Of a DNA stretch of 64,000 nt, positions 11,386 through 23,880 are shown piece after piece. The notes under the pieces are model-generated. The model saw only the letters and a list, made by a program, of their open reading frames with translations, was not told where the DNA came from and did no database searches. Position 1 is the first letter of the stretch. Each line of letters begins with the position of its first letter. The DNA comes from Liolophura sinensis (Eukaryota > Mollusca > Polyplacophora > Chitonida > Chitonidae), in the NCBI RefSeq assembly GCF_032854445.1, contig NW_027017986.1, forward strand, positions 98,559 to 162,558. The letters are read 5' to 3'. Both the position numbers and the translations under genes were made by a program.

Positions 11386-12368
11386 ATAGAAATTTGCAAT
11401 TTTTCAACAGCTGGAGATGCCTGGCCCAATTGCGCATCTGTTGGCACCTTATTGATGTGGGTCAGTGTTCAATTGACTTTTTGCAGCAGACTGTATTAAG
11501 TACCTTGTGTTTTTTTTTATATACAAATGGTGTGGTTTTTCTACATGTAGATAAAGACATTGAGTTTGTCTTCGACTTAGAAGTAAGATATTTGCTGGGT
11601 GAGTTAAATGGGCTTGGCCCAAAGATTTGACGTCGTCTTGGCTACTGAAGGGCACATAACTTATAATGAAAAGTTAAATATAGTAATGACCAGTCGCGAT
11701 GGTACATAGTAAATGTAGCCGATTTCAATTCGCAAAAAGACCAGGTAAAAATCCAAAAGTGGAAAAACTGTTCCAATGCTGCTGCTAAGAGGCTAATCCG
11801 AAGTATTTTGTGACGAGAAATCGAATGGTGCAAACCGCGTTGCTCTCCGACCAATACTTTTGGCTGTAGCCACAAATGAATAATCATTGATGTCAAGATC
11901 ACGTGCCCAGCAACGGCTCTTACTCCATGGAAACCAAGGAAATTTGCAATTTTTCAACAGCTGGAGATGCCTGGCCCAATTGCGCATCTTTTGGCTTCTT
12001 ATTGATGTGGGTCAGTGTTTAATTGTACTTTTTACAGCGGACTGTATCAAGTACCTTGTGTTTTTTTTATATACAAATGGTGTGGTTTTTCTACATGTAG
12101 ATAAAGACATTGAGTTTGTCTTCGATTTAGAAGTAAGACAACTGCTGGGTGAGTTAAATGGGCTTGGCCCAAAGATTTGACGTCGTCTGGGCTACTGAAG
12201 GGCACATAACTTATAATGAAAAGTTGAATATAGTAATGACCAGTCGCGATTGTACATAGTTAATGTAGCCGATTTCAATTCGCAAAAAGACCAGGTAAAA
12301 ATCCAAAAGTGGAAAAACTGATCCAATGCTGCTGGTAAGAGGCTAATCCGACGTATTTTGTGACGAGA
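11376..12368 (+). repeat. Higher-order repeat, 2-unit period, copy 2
   Basis: Partner of 10,276-11,268, adjacent to it. It ends where ATCGAATGG changes to AACGAATGG and the AATTAAATGATC marker is replaced by AAATGAATAATC. Confidence 0.88.
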
Positions 12369-15170
12369 AAACGAATGGTGCAAACCGCGTTGCTCTCCGA
12401 CCAATACGTTTGGCTGTAGCCACAAATGAATAATCATTGATGTCAAGATCACGTGCCCAGCAACGGCTCTTACGCCATGGAAACCAAGGAAATTTGCAAT
12501 TTTTCAACAGCTGGAGATGCCTGGCCCAATTGCGCATTTTTGGCACCTTATTGATGTGGGTCAGTGTTCAATTGTACTTTTTACAGCGGACTGTATCAAG
12601 TACCTTGTGTTTTTTTCATATACATATGGTGTGGTTTTTCTACATGTAGATAAACACATTGAGTTTGTCTTCGACTTAGAAGTAAGACAACTGCTGGGTG
12701 AGTTAAATGGGCTTTGCCCAAAGATTTGACGTCGTCTGGGCTACCGAAGGGCACATAACTTATAATGAAAAGTTGAATATAGTAATGACCAGTCGCGATG
12801 GTACACAGTTAATGTAGCCGATTTCAATTAGAAAAAATACCAGGCTAAAATCCAAAAGTGGAAAAACTGTTCCAATGCTGCTGGTAAGAGGCTAATCCGA
12901 CGTATTTTTTGACGAGAAATCGAATGGTGCAAACCGCGTTGCTCTGCGACCAATACTTTTGGCTGTAGCCACAAATGAATAATCATTGATGTCAAGATCA
13001 CGTGCCCAGCAACGGCTCTTACTCCATGGAAACCAAGGAAATTTGCAATTTTTCAACAGCTGGAGATGCCTGGCCCAATTGCGCATCTTTTGGCACCTTA
13101 TTGATGTGGGCCAGTGTTCAATTGTAGTTTTTACAGCGGACAGTATCAAGTACCTTGTGTTTTCTTTATATACAAATGGTGTGGTTTTTCTACATGTAGA
13201 TAAAGACATTGAGTTTGTCTTCGACTTAGAAGTAAGACAACTGCTGGGTGAGTTAAATGGGCTTGGCCAGAAGATTTGACGTCGTCTTGGCTACCGAAGG
13301 GCACATAACTTATAATGAAAAGTTGAATATAGTAATGACCAGTCGCGATTGTACATAGTTAATGTAGCCGATTTCAATTAGCAAAAAGACCAGGTAAAAA
13401 TCCAAAAGTGGAAAAACTGTTACAATGCTGCTGGTAAGAGGCTAATCCGACGTATTTTGTGACGAGAAATCGAATGGTGCAAACCGCGTTGCTCTCCGAC
13501 CAATACGTTTTGCTGTAGCCACAATTGAATGATCATTGATGTCAAGATCACGTGCCCAGCAACGGCTCTTACTCCATGGAAACTATAGAAATTTGCAATT
13601 TTTCAACAGCTGGAGATGCCTGGCACAATTGCGCATCTTTTGGCACCTTATTAATGTGGGTCAGTGTTCAATTGTACTTTTTGCAGCAGACTGTATCAAG
13701 TACCTTGTGTTTTTTATATACAAATGGTGTGGTTATTCTACATGTAGATAAAGACATTGAGTTTGTCTTCGGCTTAGAAGTAAGACATTTGCTGGGTGAG
13801 TTAAATGGGCTTGGCCCAAAGATTTGACGTCGTCTGGGCTACCGAAGGGCACATAGCTTATAATGAAAAGTTGAATATAGTAATGACCAGTCGCGATGGT
13901 ACATAGTAAATGTAACCGATTTCAATTCGCAAAAAGACCAGGCAAAAATCCAAAAGTGGAAAAACTGTTCCAATGCTGCTGGTAAGAGGCTAATCCGACG
14001 TATTTTTTGACGAGAAATCGAATGGTGCAAACCGCGTTGCTCTCCGACCAATACTTTTGGCTGTAGCCACAAATGAATAATCATTGATGTCAAGATCACG
14101 TGCCCAGCAACGGCTCTTACTCCATGGAAACCAAGGAAATTTGCAATTTTTCAACAGCTGGAGATGCCTGGCCCAATTGCGCATCTTTTGGCACCTTATT
14201 AATGTGGGTCAGTGTTTAATTGTACTTTTTGCAGCAGACTGTATCAAGTACCTTGTGTTTTTTTTTATATACAAATGGTGTGGTTTTTCTACATGTAGAT
14301 AAAGACATTGAGTTTGTCTTCGACTTAGAAGTAAGATATTTGCAGGGTGAGTTAAATGGGCTTGGCCCAAAGATTTGACGTCGTCTGGGCTACCGAAGGG
14401 CACATAACTTATAATGAAAAGTTGAATATAGTAATGACAAGTCGCGATGGTACATAGTAAATGTAACCGATTTCAATTCGCAAAAAGACCAGGCAAAAAT
14501 CCAAAAGTGGAAAAACTGTTCCAATGCTGCTGGTAAGAGGCTAATCCGACGTATTTTTTGACGAGAAATCGAATGGTGCAAACCGCGTTGCTCTCCGACC
14601 AATACTTTTGGCTGTAGCCACAAATGAATAATCATTGATGTCAAGATCACGTGCCCAGCAACGGCTCTTACTCCATGGAAACCAAGGAAATTTGCAATTT
14701 TTCAACAGCTGGAGATGCCTGGCCCAATTGCGCATCTTTTGGCACCTTATTGATGTGGGTCAGTGTTCAATTGTACTTTTTACAGCGGACTGTATCAAGT
14801 ACCTTGTGTTTTTTTTATATACAAATGGTGTGGTTTTTCTACATGTAGATAAAGACATTGAGTTTGTCTTCGACTTAGAAGTAAGACATTTGCTGGGTGA
14901 GTTAAATGGGCTTGGCCCAAAGATTTGACGTCGTCTGGGCTACCGAAGGGCACATAACTTATAATAAAAAGTTGAATATAGTAGTGACCAGTTGCGATTG
15001 TACATATTTAATGTAGCCGATTTCAAATCGCAAAAAGACCAGGTAAAAATCCAAAAGTGGAAAAACTGATCCAATGCTGCTGCTAAACGGCTAATCCGAC
15101 GTATTTTGTGACGAGAAATCGAATGGTGCAAACCGCGTTGCTCTCCGACCAATACGTTTGGCTGTAGCCA
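12190..15170 (+). repeat. Higher-order repeat, 9-unit period, copy 1
   Basis: Recurs at about 17,140-20,100 with an offset of about 4950 bp. Shared rare markers in order are CTACTGAAGG, GAGAAAACGAATGG, TACGCCATGG, ACATATGGTG, GATGGTACACAG, AGGCTAAAATCC, GCGGACAGTATC, CTTCGGCTTAG, CATAGCTTATAATG, GTAACCGATTTC, TTGCAGGGTG and GTAGTGACCAGTTGCG with TTCAAATCGC. The unit at 14,635 differs from its partner at 19,586 (CAAGGAAATT against CATAGAAATT), so conversion has acted since. This copy has almost no frame-changing indels, unlike its partner. Confidence 0.85.
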
Positions 15171-16889
15171 CAAATGAATAATCATTGATGTCAAGATCAC
15201 GTGCCCAGCAACGGCTCTTACTCCATGGAAACCAAGGAAATTTGCAATTTTTCAACAGCTGGAGATGCCTGGCCCAATTACGCATCTTTTGGCACCTTAT
15301 TGATGTGGGTCAGTGTTCAATTGTACTTTTTACAGCGGACTGTATCCTGTACCTTGTGTTTTTCTTATATACAAATGGTGTGGTTTTTCTACATGTAGAT
15401 AAAGACATTGAGTTTGTCTTCGACTTAGAAGTAAGACATTTTCTGGGTGAGTTAAATGGGCTTGGCCCAAAGATTTGACGTCGTCTGGGCTACCGAAGGG
15501 CACATAACTTATAATGAAAAGTTGAATATAGTAATGACCAGTCGCGATTGTACATAGTTAATGTAGCCGATTTCAATTAGCAAAAAGACCAGGCAAAAAT
15601 CCAAAAGTGGAAAAACTGTTCCAATGCTGCTGATAAGAGGCTAATCCGACGTATTTTTTGACGAGAAATCGAATGGTGCAAACCGCGTTGCTCTCCGACC
15701 AATACTTTTGGCTGTAGCCACAAATGAATAATCATTGATGTCAAGATCACGTGCCCAGCAACGGCTCTTACTCCATGGAAACCAAGGAAATTTGCAATTT
15801 TTCAACAGCTGGAGATGCCTGGCCCAATTGCGCATCTTTTGGCACCTTATTGATGTGGGTCAGTGTTCAATTGTACTTTTTACAGCGGACTGTATCAAGT
15901 ACCTTGTGTTTTTTTATATACAAATGGTGTGGTTTTTCTACATGTAGATAAAGACATTGAGATTGTCTTCGACTTAGAAGTAAGACATTTGCTGGGGGAG
16001 TTAAATGGGCTTGGCCCAAAGATTTGACGTCGTCTGTGCTACCGAAGGGCACATAACTTATAATGAACAGTTGAATATAGTAATGACCAATGGCGATTGT
16101 ACATAGTTAATGTAGCCGATTTCAATTCGCAAAAAGACCAGGCAAAAATCCAAAAGTGGAAAAACTGTTCCAATGCTGTTGGTAAGAGGCTAATCCGACG
16201 TATTTTGTGACGAGAAATCGAATGGTGCAAACCGCGTTGCTCTCCGACCAATACTTTTGGCTGTAGCCACAAATGAATAATCATTGATGTCAAGATCACG
16301 TGCCCAGCAACGGCTCTTACTCCATGGAAACCAAGGAAATTTGCAATTTTTCAACAGCTGGAGATGCCTGGCCCAATTGCGCATCTTTTGGCACCTTATT
16401 GATGTGGGTCAGTGTTCAATTGTACTTTTTACAGCGGACTGTATCAAGTACCTTGTGTTTTTTTCATATACAAATGGTGTGGTTTTTCTACATGTAGATA
16501 AACACATTGAGTTTGTCTTCGACTTAGAAGTAAGACAACTGCTGGGTGAGTTAAATGGGCTTTGCCCAAAGATTTGACGTCGTCTGGGCTACCGAAGGGC
16601 ACATAACTTATAATGAAAAGTTGAATATAGTAATGACCAGTCGCGATGGTACACAGTTAATGTAGCCGATTTCAATTAGAAAAAATAGCAGGCTAAAATC
16701 CAAAAGTGGAAAAACTGTTCCAATGCTGCTGGTAAGAGGCTAATCCGACGTATTTTTTGACGAGAAATCGAATGGTGCAAACCGCGTTGCTCTCCGACCA
16801 ATACGTTTGGCTGTAGCCACAAATGAATAATCATTGATTTCAAGATCACGTGCCCAGCAACGGCTCTTACTCCATGGAAACCAAGGAAA

Positions 16890-19800
16890 TTTGCAATTTT
16901 CAACAGCTGGAGATGCCTGGCCCAATTGCGCATCTTTTGGCACCTTATTTATGTGGGTCAGTGTTCAATTGTACTTTTTACAGCGGACTGTATCAAGTAC
17001 CTTGTGTTTTTTTTATATACAAATGGTGTGGTTTTTTCTACATGTAGATAAAAGACATTGAGTTTGTCTTCGACTTAGAAGTAAGACAACTGCTGGGTGA
17101 GTTAAATGGGCTTGGCCCAAAGATTTGACGTCGTCTGGGCTACTGAAGGGCACATAAATTATAATGAAAAGTTGAATATAGTAATGACCAGTCGCGATGG
17201 TTACATAGTTAATGTAGCCGATTTCAATTCGCAAAAAGACCAGGTAAAAATCCAAAAGTGGAAAAACTGATCCAATGCTGCTGGTAAGAGGCTAATCCGA
17301 CGTATTTTGTGACGAGAAAACGAATGGTGCAAACGCGTTGCTCTCCGACCAATACGTTTGGCTGTAGCCACAAATGAATAATCATTGATGTCAAGATCAC
17401 GTGCCCAGCAACGGCCCTTACGCCATGGAAACCAAGGAAATTTGCAATTTTTCAACAGCTGGAGATGCCTGGCCCAATTGCGCATCTTTTGGCACCTTAT
17501 TGATGTGGGTCAGTGTTCAATTGTACTTTTTACAGCGGACTGTATCAAGTACCTTGTGTTTTTTTCATATACATATGGTGTGGTTTTTCTACATGTAGAT
17601 AAACACATTGAGTTTGTCTTCGACTTAGAAGTAAGACAACTGCTGGGTGAGTTAAATGGGCTTTGCCCAAAGATTTGACGTCGTCTGGGCTACCGAAGGG
17701 CACATAACTTATAATGAAAAGTTGAATATAGTAATGACCAGTCGCGATGGTACACAGTTAATGTAGCCGATTTCAATTAGAAAAAATACCAGGCTAAAAT
17801 CCAAAAGTGGAAAAACTGTTCCAATGCTGCTGGTAAGAGGCTAATCCGACGTATTTTTTGACGAGAAATCGAATGGTGCAAACCGCGTTGCTCTCCGACC
17901 AATACTTTTGGCTGTAGCCACAAATGAATAATCATTGATGTCAAGATCACGTGCCCAGCAACGGCTCTTACTCCATGGAAACCAAGAAATTTGCAATTTT
18001 TCAACAGCTGGAGATGCCTGGCCCAATTGCGCATCTTTTGGCACCTTATTGATGTGGGCCAGTGTTCAATTGTACTTTTTACAGCGGACAGTATCAAGTA
18101 CCTTGTGTTTTCTTTATATACAAATGGTGTGGTTTTTCTACATGTAGATAAAGACATTGAGTTTGTCTTCGACTTAGAAGTAAGACAACTGCTGGGTGAG
18201 TTAAATGGGCTTGGCCCAAAGATTTGACGTCGTCTTGGCTACCGAAGGGCACATAACTTATAATGAAAAGTTGAATATAGTAATGACCAGTCGCGATTGT
18301 ACATAGTTAATGTAGCCGATTTCAATTAGCAAAAAGACCAGGTAAAAATCCAAAAGTGGAAAAACTGTTCCAATGCTGCTGGTAAGAGGCTAATCCGACG
18401 TATTTTGTGACGAGAAATCGAATGGTGCAAACCGCGTTGCTCTCCGACCAATACGTTTGGCTGTAGCCACTATTGAATGATCATTGATGTCAAGATCACG
18501 TGCCCAGCAACGGCTCTTACTCCATGGAAACCATAGAAATTTGCAATTTTTCAACAGCTGGAGATGCCTGGCACAATTGCGCATCTTTTGGCACCTTATT
18601 AATGTGGGTCAGTGTTCAATTGTACTTTTTGCAGCAGACTGTATCAAGTACCTTGTGTTTTTTATATACAAATGGTGTGGGTTTTTCTACATGTAGATAA
18701 AGACATTGAGTTTGTCTTCGGCTTAGAAGTAAGACATTTGCTGGGGTTAAATGGGCTTGGCCCAAAGATTTGACGTCGTCTGGGCTACCGAAGGGCACAT
18801 AGCTTATAATGAAAAGTTGAATATAGTAATGACCAGTCGCGATGGTACATAGTAAATGTAACCGATTTCAATTCGCAAAAAAGACCAGGCAAAAATCCAA
18901 AAGTGGAAAAAACTGTTCCAATGCTGCTGGTAAGAGGCTAATCCGACGTATTTTTTGACGAGAAATCGAATGGTGCAAACCGCGTTGCTCTCCGACCAAT
19001 ACTTTTGGCTGTAGCCACAAATCAATAATCATTGATGTCAAGATCACGTGCCCAGCAACGGCTCTTACTCCATGGAAACCAAGGAAATTTGCAATTTTTC
19101 AACAGCTGAGATGCCTGGCCCAATTGCGCATCTTTTGGCACCTTATTAATGTGGGTCAGTGTTCAATTGTACTTTTTGCAGCAGACTGTATCAAGTACCT
19201 TGTGTTTTTTTTTATATACAAATGGTGTGGTTTTTCTACATGTAGATAAAGACATTGAGTTTGTCTTCGACTTAGAAGTAAGACATTTGCAGGGTGAGTT
19301 AAATGGGCTTGGCCCAAAGATTTGACGTCGTCTGGGCTACCGAAGGGCACATAACTTATAATGAAAAGTTGAATATAGTAATGACCAGTCGCGATGGTAC
19401 ATAGTAAATGTAACCGATTTCAATTCGCAAAAAGACCAGGCAAAAATCCAAAAGTGGAAAAACTGTTCCAATGCTGCTGGTAGAGAGGCTAATCCGACGT
19501 ATTTTTTGACGAGAAATCGAATGGTGCAAACCGCGTTGCTCTCCGACCAAATACTTTTGGCTGTAGCCACAAATGAATAATCATTGATGTCAAGATCACG
19601 TGCCCAGCAACGGCCTCTTACTCCATGGAAACCATAGAAATTTGCAATTTTTCAACAGCTGGAGATGCCTGGCCCAATTGCGCATCTTTTGGCACCTTAT
19701 TGATGTGGGTCAGTGTTCAATTGTACTTTTTACAGCGGACTGTATCAAGTACCTTGTGTTTTTTTTATATACGAAATGGTGTGGTTTTTCTACATGTAGA

Positions 19801-22800
19801 TAAAGACATTGAGTTTGTCTTCGACTTAGAAGTAAGACATTTGCTGGGTGAGTTAAATGGGCTTGGCCCAAAGATTTGACGTCGTCTGGGCTACCGAAGG
19901 GCACATAACTTATAATGAAAAGTTGAATATAGTAGTGACCAGTTGCGATTGTACATATTTAATGTAGCCGATTTCAAATCGCAAAAAGACCAGGTAAAAA
20001 TCCAAAAGTGGAAAAACTGATCCAATGCTGCTGGTAAGAGGCTAATCCGACGTATTTTGTGACGAGAAAATCGAATGGTGCAAACCGCGTTGCTCTCCGA
20101 CCAATACTTTTGGCTGTAGCAACAAATGAATAAGCATTGATGTCAAGATCACGTGCCCAGCAACGGCTCTTACTCCATGGAAACCAAGGAAATTTGCAAT
20201 TTTTCAACAGCTGGAGATGCCTGGCCCAATTGCGCATCTTTTGGCACCTTATTGATGTGGGTCAGTGTTCAATTTTACTTTTTACAGCCGGACTGTATCA
20301 AGTACCTTGTGTTTTTTTTATATACAAATGGTGTGGTTTTTCTACATGTAGATAAAGACATTGAGTTTGTCTTCGACTTAGAAGTAAGACATTTGCTGGG
20401 TGAGTTAAATGGGCTTGGCCCAAAGATTTGACGTCGTTTGGGCTACCGAAGGGCACATAACTTATAATGAAAAGTTGAATATAGTAATGACCAGTCGCGA
20501 TTGTACATAGTTAATGTAGCCGATTTCAATTAGAAAAAAAACCAGGCAAAAATCCAAATATAGAAAAACTGTTCCAATGCTGCTGGTAAGAGGCTAATCC
20601 GACGTATTTTTTGACGAGAAATCGAATGGTGCAAACCGCGTTGCTCTCCGACCAATACTTTTGGCTGTAGCCACAAATCAATAATCATTGATGTCAAGAT
20701 CACGTGCCCAGCAACGGCTCTTACTCCATGGAAACCAAGGAAATTTGCAATTTTTCAACAGCTGGAGATGCCTGGCCCAATTGCGCATCTTTTGGCACCT
20801 TATTGATGTGGGTCAGTGTTCAATTTTACTTTTTACAGCGGACTGTATCAATTACCTTGTGTTTTTTTTATATACAAATGGTGTGGTTTTTCTACATGTA
20901 GATAAAGACATTGAGTTTGTCTTCGACTTAGAAGTAAGACATTTGCTGGTTGAGTTAAATGGGCTTGGCCCAAAGATTTGACGTCGTCTGGGCTACCGAA
21001 GGGCACATAGCTTATAATAAAAAGTTGAATATAGTAATGACCAGTCGCGATGGTACATAGTAAATGTATCCGATTTCAATTCGCAAAAAGACCAGGCAAA
21101 AATCCAAAAGTGGAAAAACTGTTCCAATGCTGCTGGTAAGAGGCTAATCCGACGTATTTTTTGACGAGAAATCGAATGGTGCAAACCGCGTTGCTCTCCG
21201 ACCAATACTTTTGGCTGTAGCCACAAATGAATAATCATTGATGTCAAGATCACGTGCCCAGCAACGGCTCTTACTCCATGGAAACCAAGGGAAATTTGCA
21301 ATTTTCAACAGCTGGAGATGCCTGGCCCAATTGCGCATCTTTTGGCACCTTATTAATGTGGGTCAGTGTTTAATTGTACTTTTTGCAGCAGACTGTATCA
21401 AGTACCTTGTGTTTTTTTTTTTATATACAAATGGTGTGGTTTTTCTACATGTAGATAAAGACATTGAGTTTGTCTTCGGACTTAGAAGTACGACATTTGC
21501 TGGGTGAGTTAAATGGGCCTTGGCCCAAAGATTTGACGTCGTCTGGGCTACCGAAGGGCACATAACTTATAATGAAAAGTTGAATATAGTAATGACCAGT
21601 CGCGATTGTACATAGTTAATGTAGCCGATTTCAATTAGAAAAAATACCAGGCAAAAATCCAAAAGTGGAAAAACTGTTCCAATGCTGCTGGTAAGAGGCT
21701 AATCCGACGTATTTTTTGACGATAAATCGAATGGTGCAAACCGCGTTGCTCTCCGACCAATACTTTTGGCTGTAGCCACAAATGAATAATCATTGATGTC
21801 AAGATCACGTGCCCAGCAACGGCTCTTACTCCATGGAAACCAAGGAAATTTGCAATTTTTCAACAGCTGGAGATGCCTGGCCCAATTGCGCATCTTTTGG
21901 CACCTTATTGATGTGGGTCAGTGTTCAATTGTACTTTTTACAGCGGACTGTATCAAGTACCTTGTGTTTTTTTTATATACAAATGGTGTGGTTTTTCTAC
22001 ATGTAGATAAAGACATTGAGTTTGTCTTCGACTTAGAAGTACGACATTTGCTGGGTGAGTTAAATGGGCTTGCCAAAGATTTGACGTCGTCTGGGCTACC
22101 GAAGGGCACATAACTTATAATGAAAAGTTGAATATAGTAATGACCAGTCGCGATTGTACATAGTTAAAGTAGCCGATTTCAATTAGCAAAAAGACCAGGT
22201 AAAATTCCAAAAGTGGAAAAACTGTTCCAATGCTGCTGGTAAGAGGCTAATCCGACGTATTTCTTGGACGAGAAATCGAATGGTGCAAACCGCGTTGCTC
22301 TCCGACCAATACTTTTGGCTGTAGCCACAAATGAATAATCATTGATGTCAAGATCACGTGCCCAGCAACGGCTCTTACTCCATGGAAACCAAGGAAATTT
22401 GCAATTTTTCAACAGCTGAGATGCCTGGCCCAATTGCGCATCTTTTGGCACCTTATTGATGTGGGTCAGTGTTCAATTGTACTTTTTACAGCGGACTGTA
22501 TCAAGTACCTTGTGTTTTTTTTTATATACAAATGGTGTGGTTTTTCTACATGTAGATAAAGACATTGAGTTTTGTCTTCGACTTAGAAGTAAGACATTTG
22601 CTGGGTGAGTTAAATGGGCTTGGCCCAAAGATTTGACGTCGTCTGGGCTACCGAAGGGCACATAACTTATAATGAAAAGTTGAATATAGTAATGACCAGT
22701 CGCGATTGTACATAGTTAATGTAGCCGATTTCAATTCGCAAAAAGACCAGGCAAAAATCCAAAAGTGGAAAAACTGTTCCAATGCTGCTGGTAAGAGGCT

Positions 22801-23880
22801 AATCCGACGTGTTTTTTGACGAGGAAATCGAATGGTGCAAACCGCGTTGCTCTCCGACCAATACTTTTGGCTGTAGCCACAAATGAATAATCATTGATGT
22901 CAAGATCACGTGCCCAGCAACGGCTCTTACTCCATGGAAACCAAGGAAATTTGCAATTTTTCAAACAGCTGGGAGATGCCTGGCCCAATTGCGCATCTTT
23001 TGGCACCTTATTGATGTGGGTCAGTGTTCAATTGTACTTTTTACACCGCACTGTATCAAGTACCTTGTGTTTTTTTTATATACAAATGGTGTGGTTTTTC
23101 TACATGTAGATAAAGACATTGAGTTTGTCTTCGACTTAGAAGTAAGACAACTCCTGGTTGAGTTAAATGGGCTTGCCCAAAGATTTGACGTCGTCTGGGC
23201 TACCGAAGGGCACATAACTTATAATGAAAAGTTGAATATAGTAATGACCAGTCGCGATTGTACATAGGTAATGTAGCGATTTCAATTCGCAAAAAGACCA
23301 GGCAAAAATCCAAAAGTGGGAAAAAACTGTTCCAATGCTGTTGGTAAGAGGCTAATCCGACGTAATTTTTGGACGAGAAATCGAATGGTGCAAACCGCGT
23401 TGCTCTCCGACCAATACTTTTGGCTGTAGCCACAAATGAATAATCATTGATGTCAAGATCACGTGCCCAGCAACGGCTCTTACTCCATGGAAACCAAGGA
23501 AATTTGCAATTTTTCAACAGCTGGAGATGCCTGGCCCAATTGCGCATCTTTTGGCACCTTATTGATGTGGGTCAGTGTTTTAATTGTACTTTTTACAGCG
23601 GACTGTATCAAGTACCTTGTGTTTTTTTTTATATACAAATGGTGTGGTTTTTCTACATGTAGATAAAGACATTGAGATTGTCTTCGACTTAGAAGTAAGA
23701 CATTTGCTGGGGGAGTTAAATGGGCTTGGCCCAAAGATTTGACGTCGTCTGGGCTACCGATGTTCACATAACTTTATAACGAACAGTTGAATATAGTAAT
23801 GACCAGTCGCGATTGTACATAGTTAATGTAGCCGATTTCAATTCGCAAAAAGACCAGCAAAAATCCAAAGTGGAAAAACT
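16890..23880. other. Long zone of clustered one-base indels
   Basis: Dozens of homopolymer slips. Examples are GGTTTTTTCTAC (17,032), GGTTACATAG (17,200), CAAATACTTT with a third A (19,549), CAGCCGGAC (20,287), CCAAGGGAAATT (21,287), ten-T run (about 21,412), CTTCGGACTT (21,475), GCTTGCCAAAG (22,069), CAAACAGCTGGG (22,964), GTAGCGATTTC (23,273) and GTGTTTTAATTG (23,577). The zone stops abruptly near 23,880. Sequence and unit lengths inside it should be treated as provisional. Confidence 0.75.
17140..20100 (+). repeat. Higher-order repeat, 9-unit period, copy 2 (indel-rich)
   Basis: Partner of 12,190-15,170. Besides the shared markers it has many private one-base gains or losses, mostly in homopolymers: GGTTACATAG near 17,200, AAACGCGTT near 17,335, CCAAGAAATT near 17,985, GTGGGTTTTT near 18,680, GCAAAAAAGACC near 18,880, AGCTGAGATG near 19,105, CGGCCTCTTA near 19,615. 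A three-base loss lies near 18,743. Confidence 0.85.
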
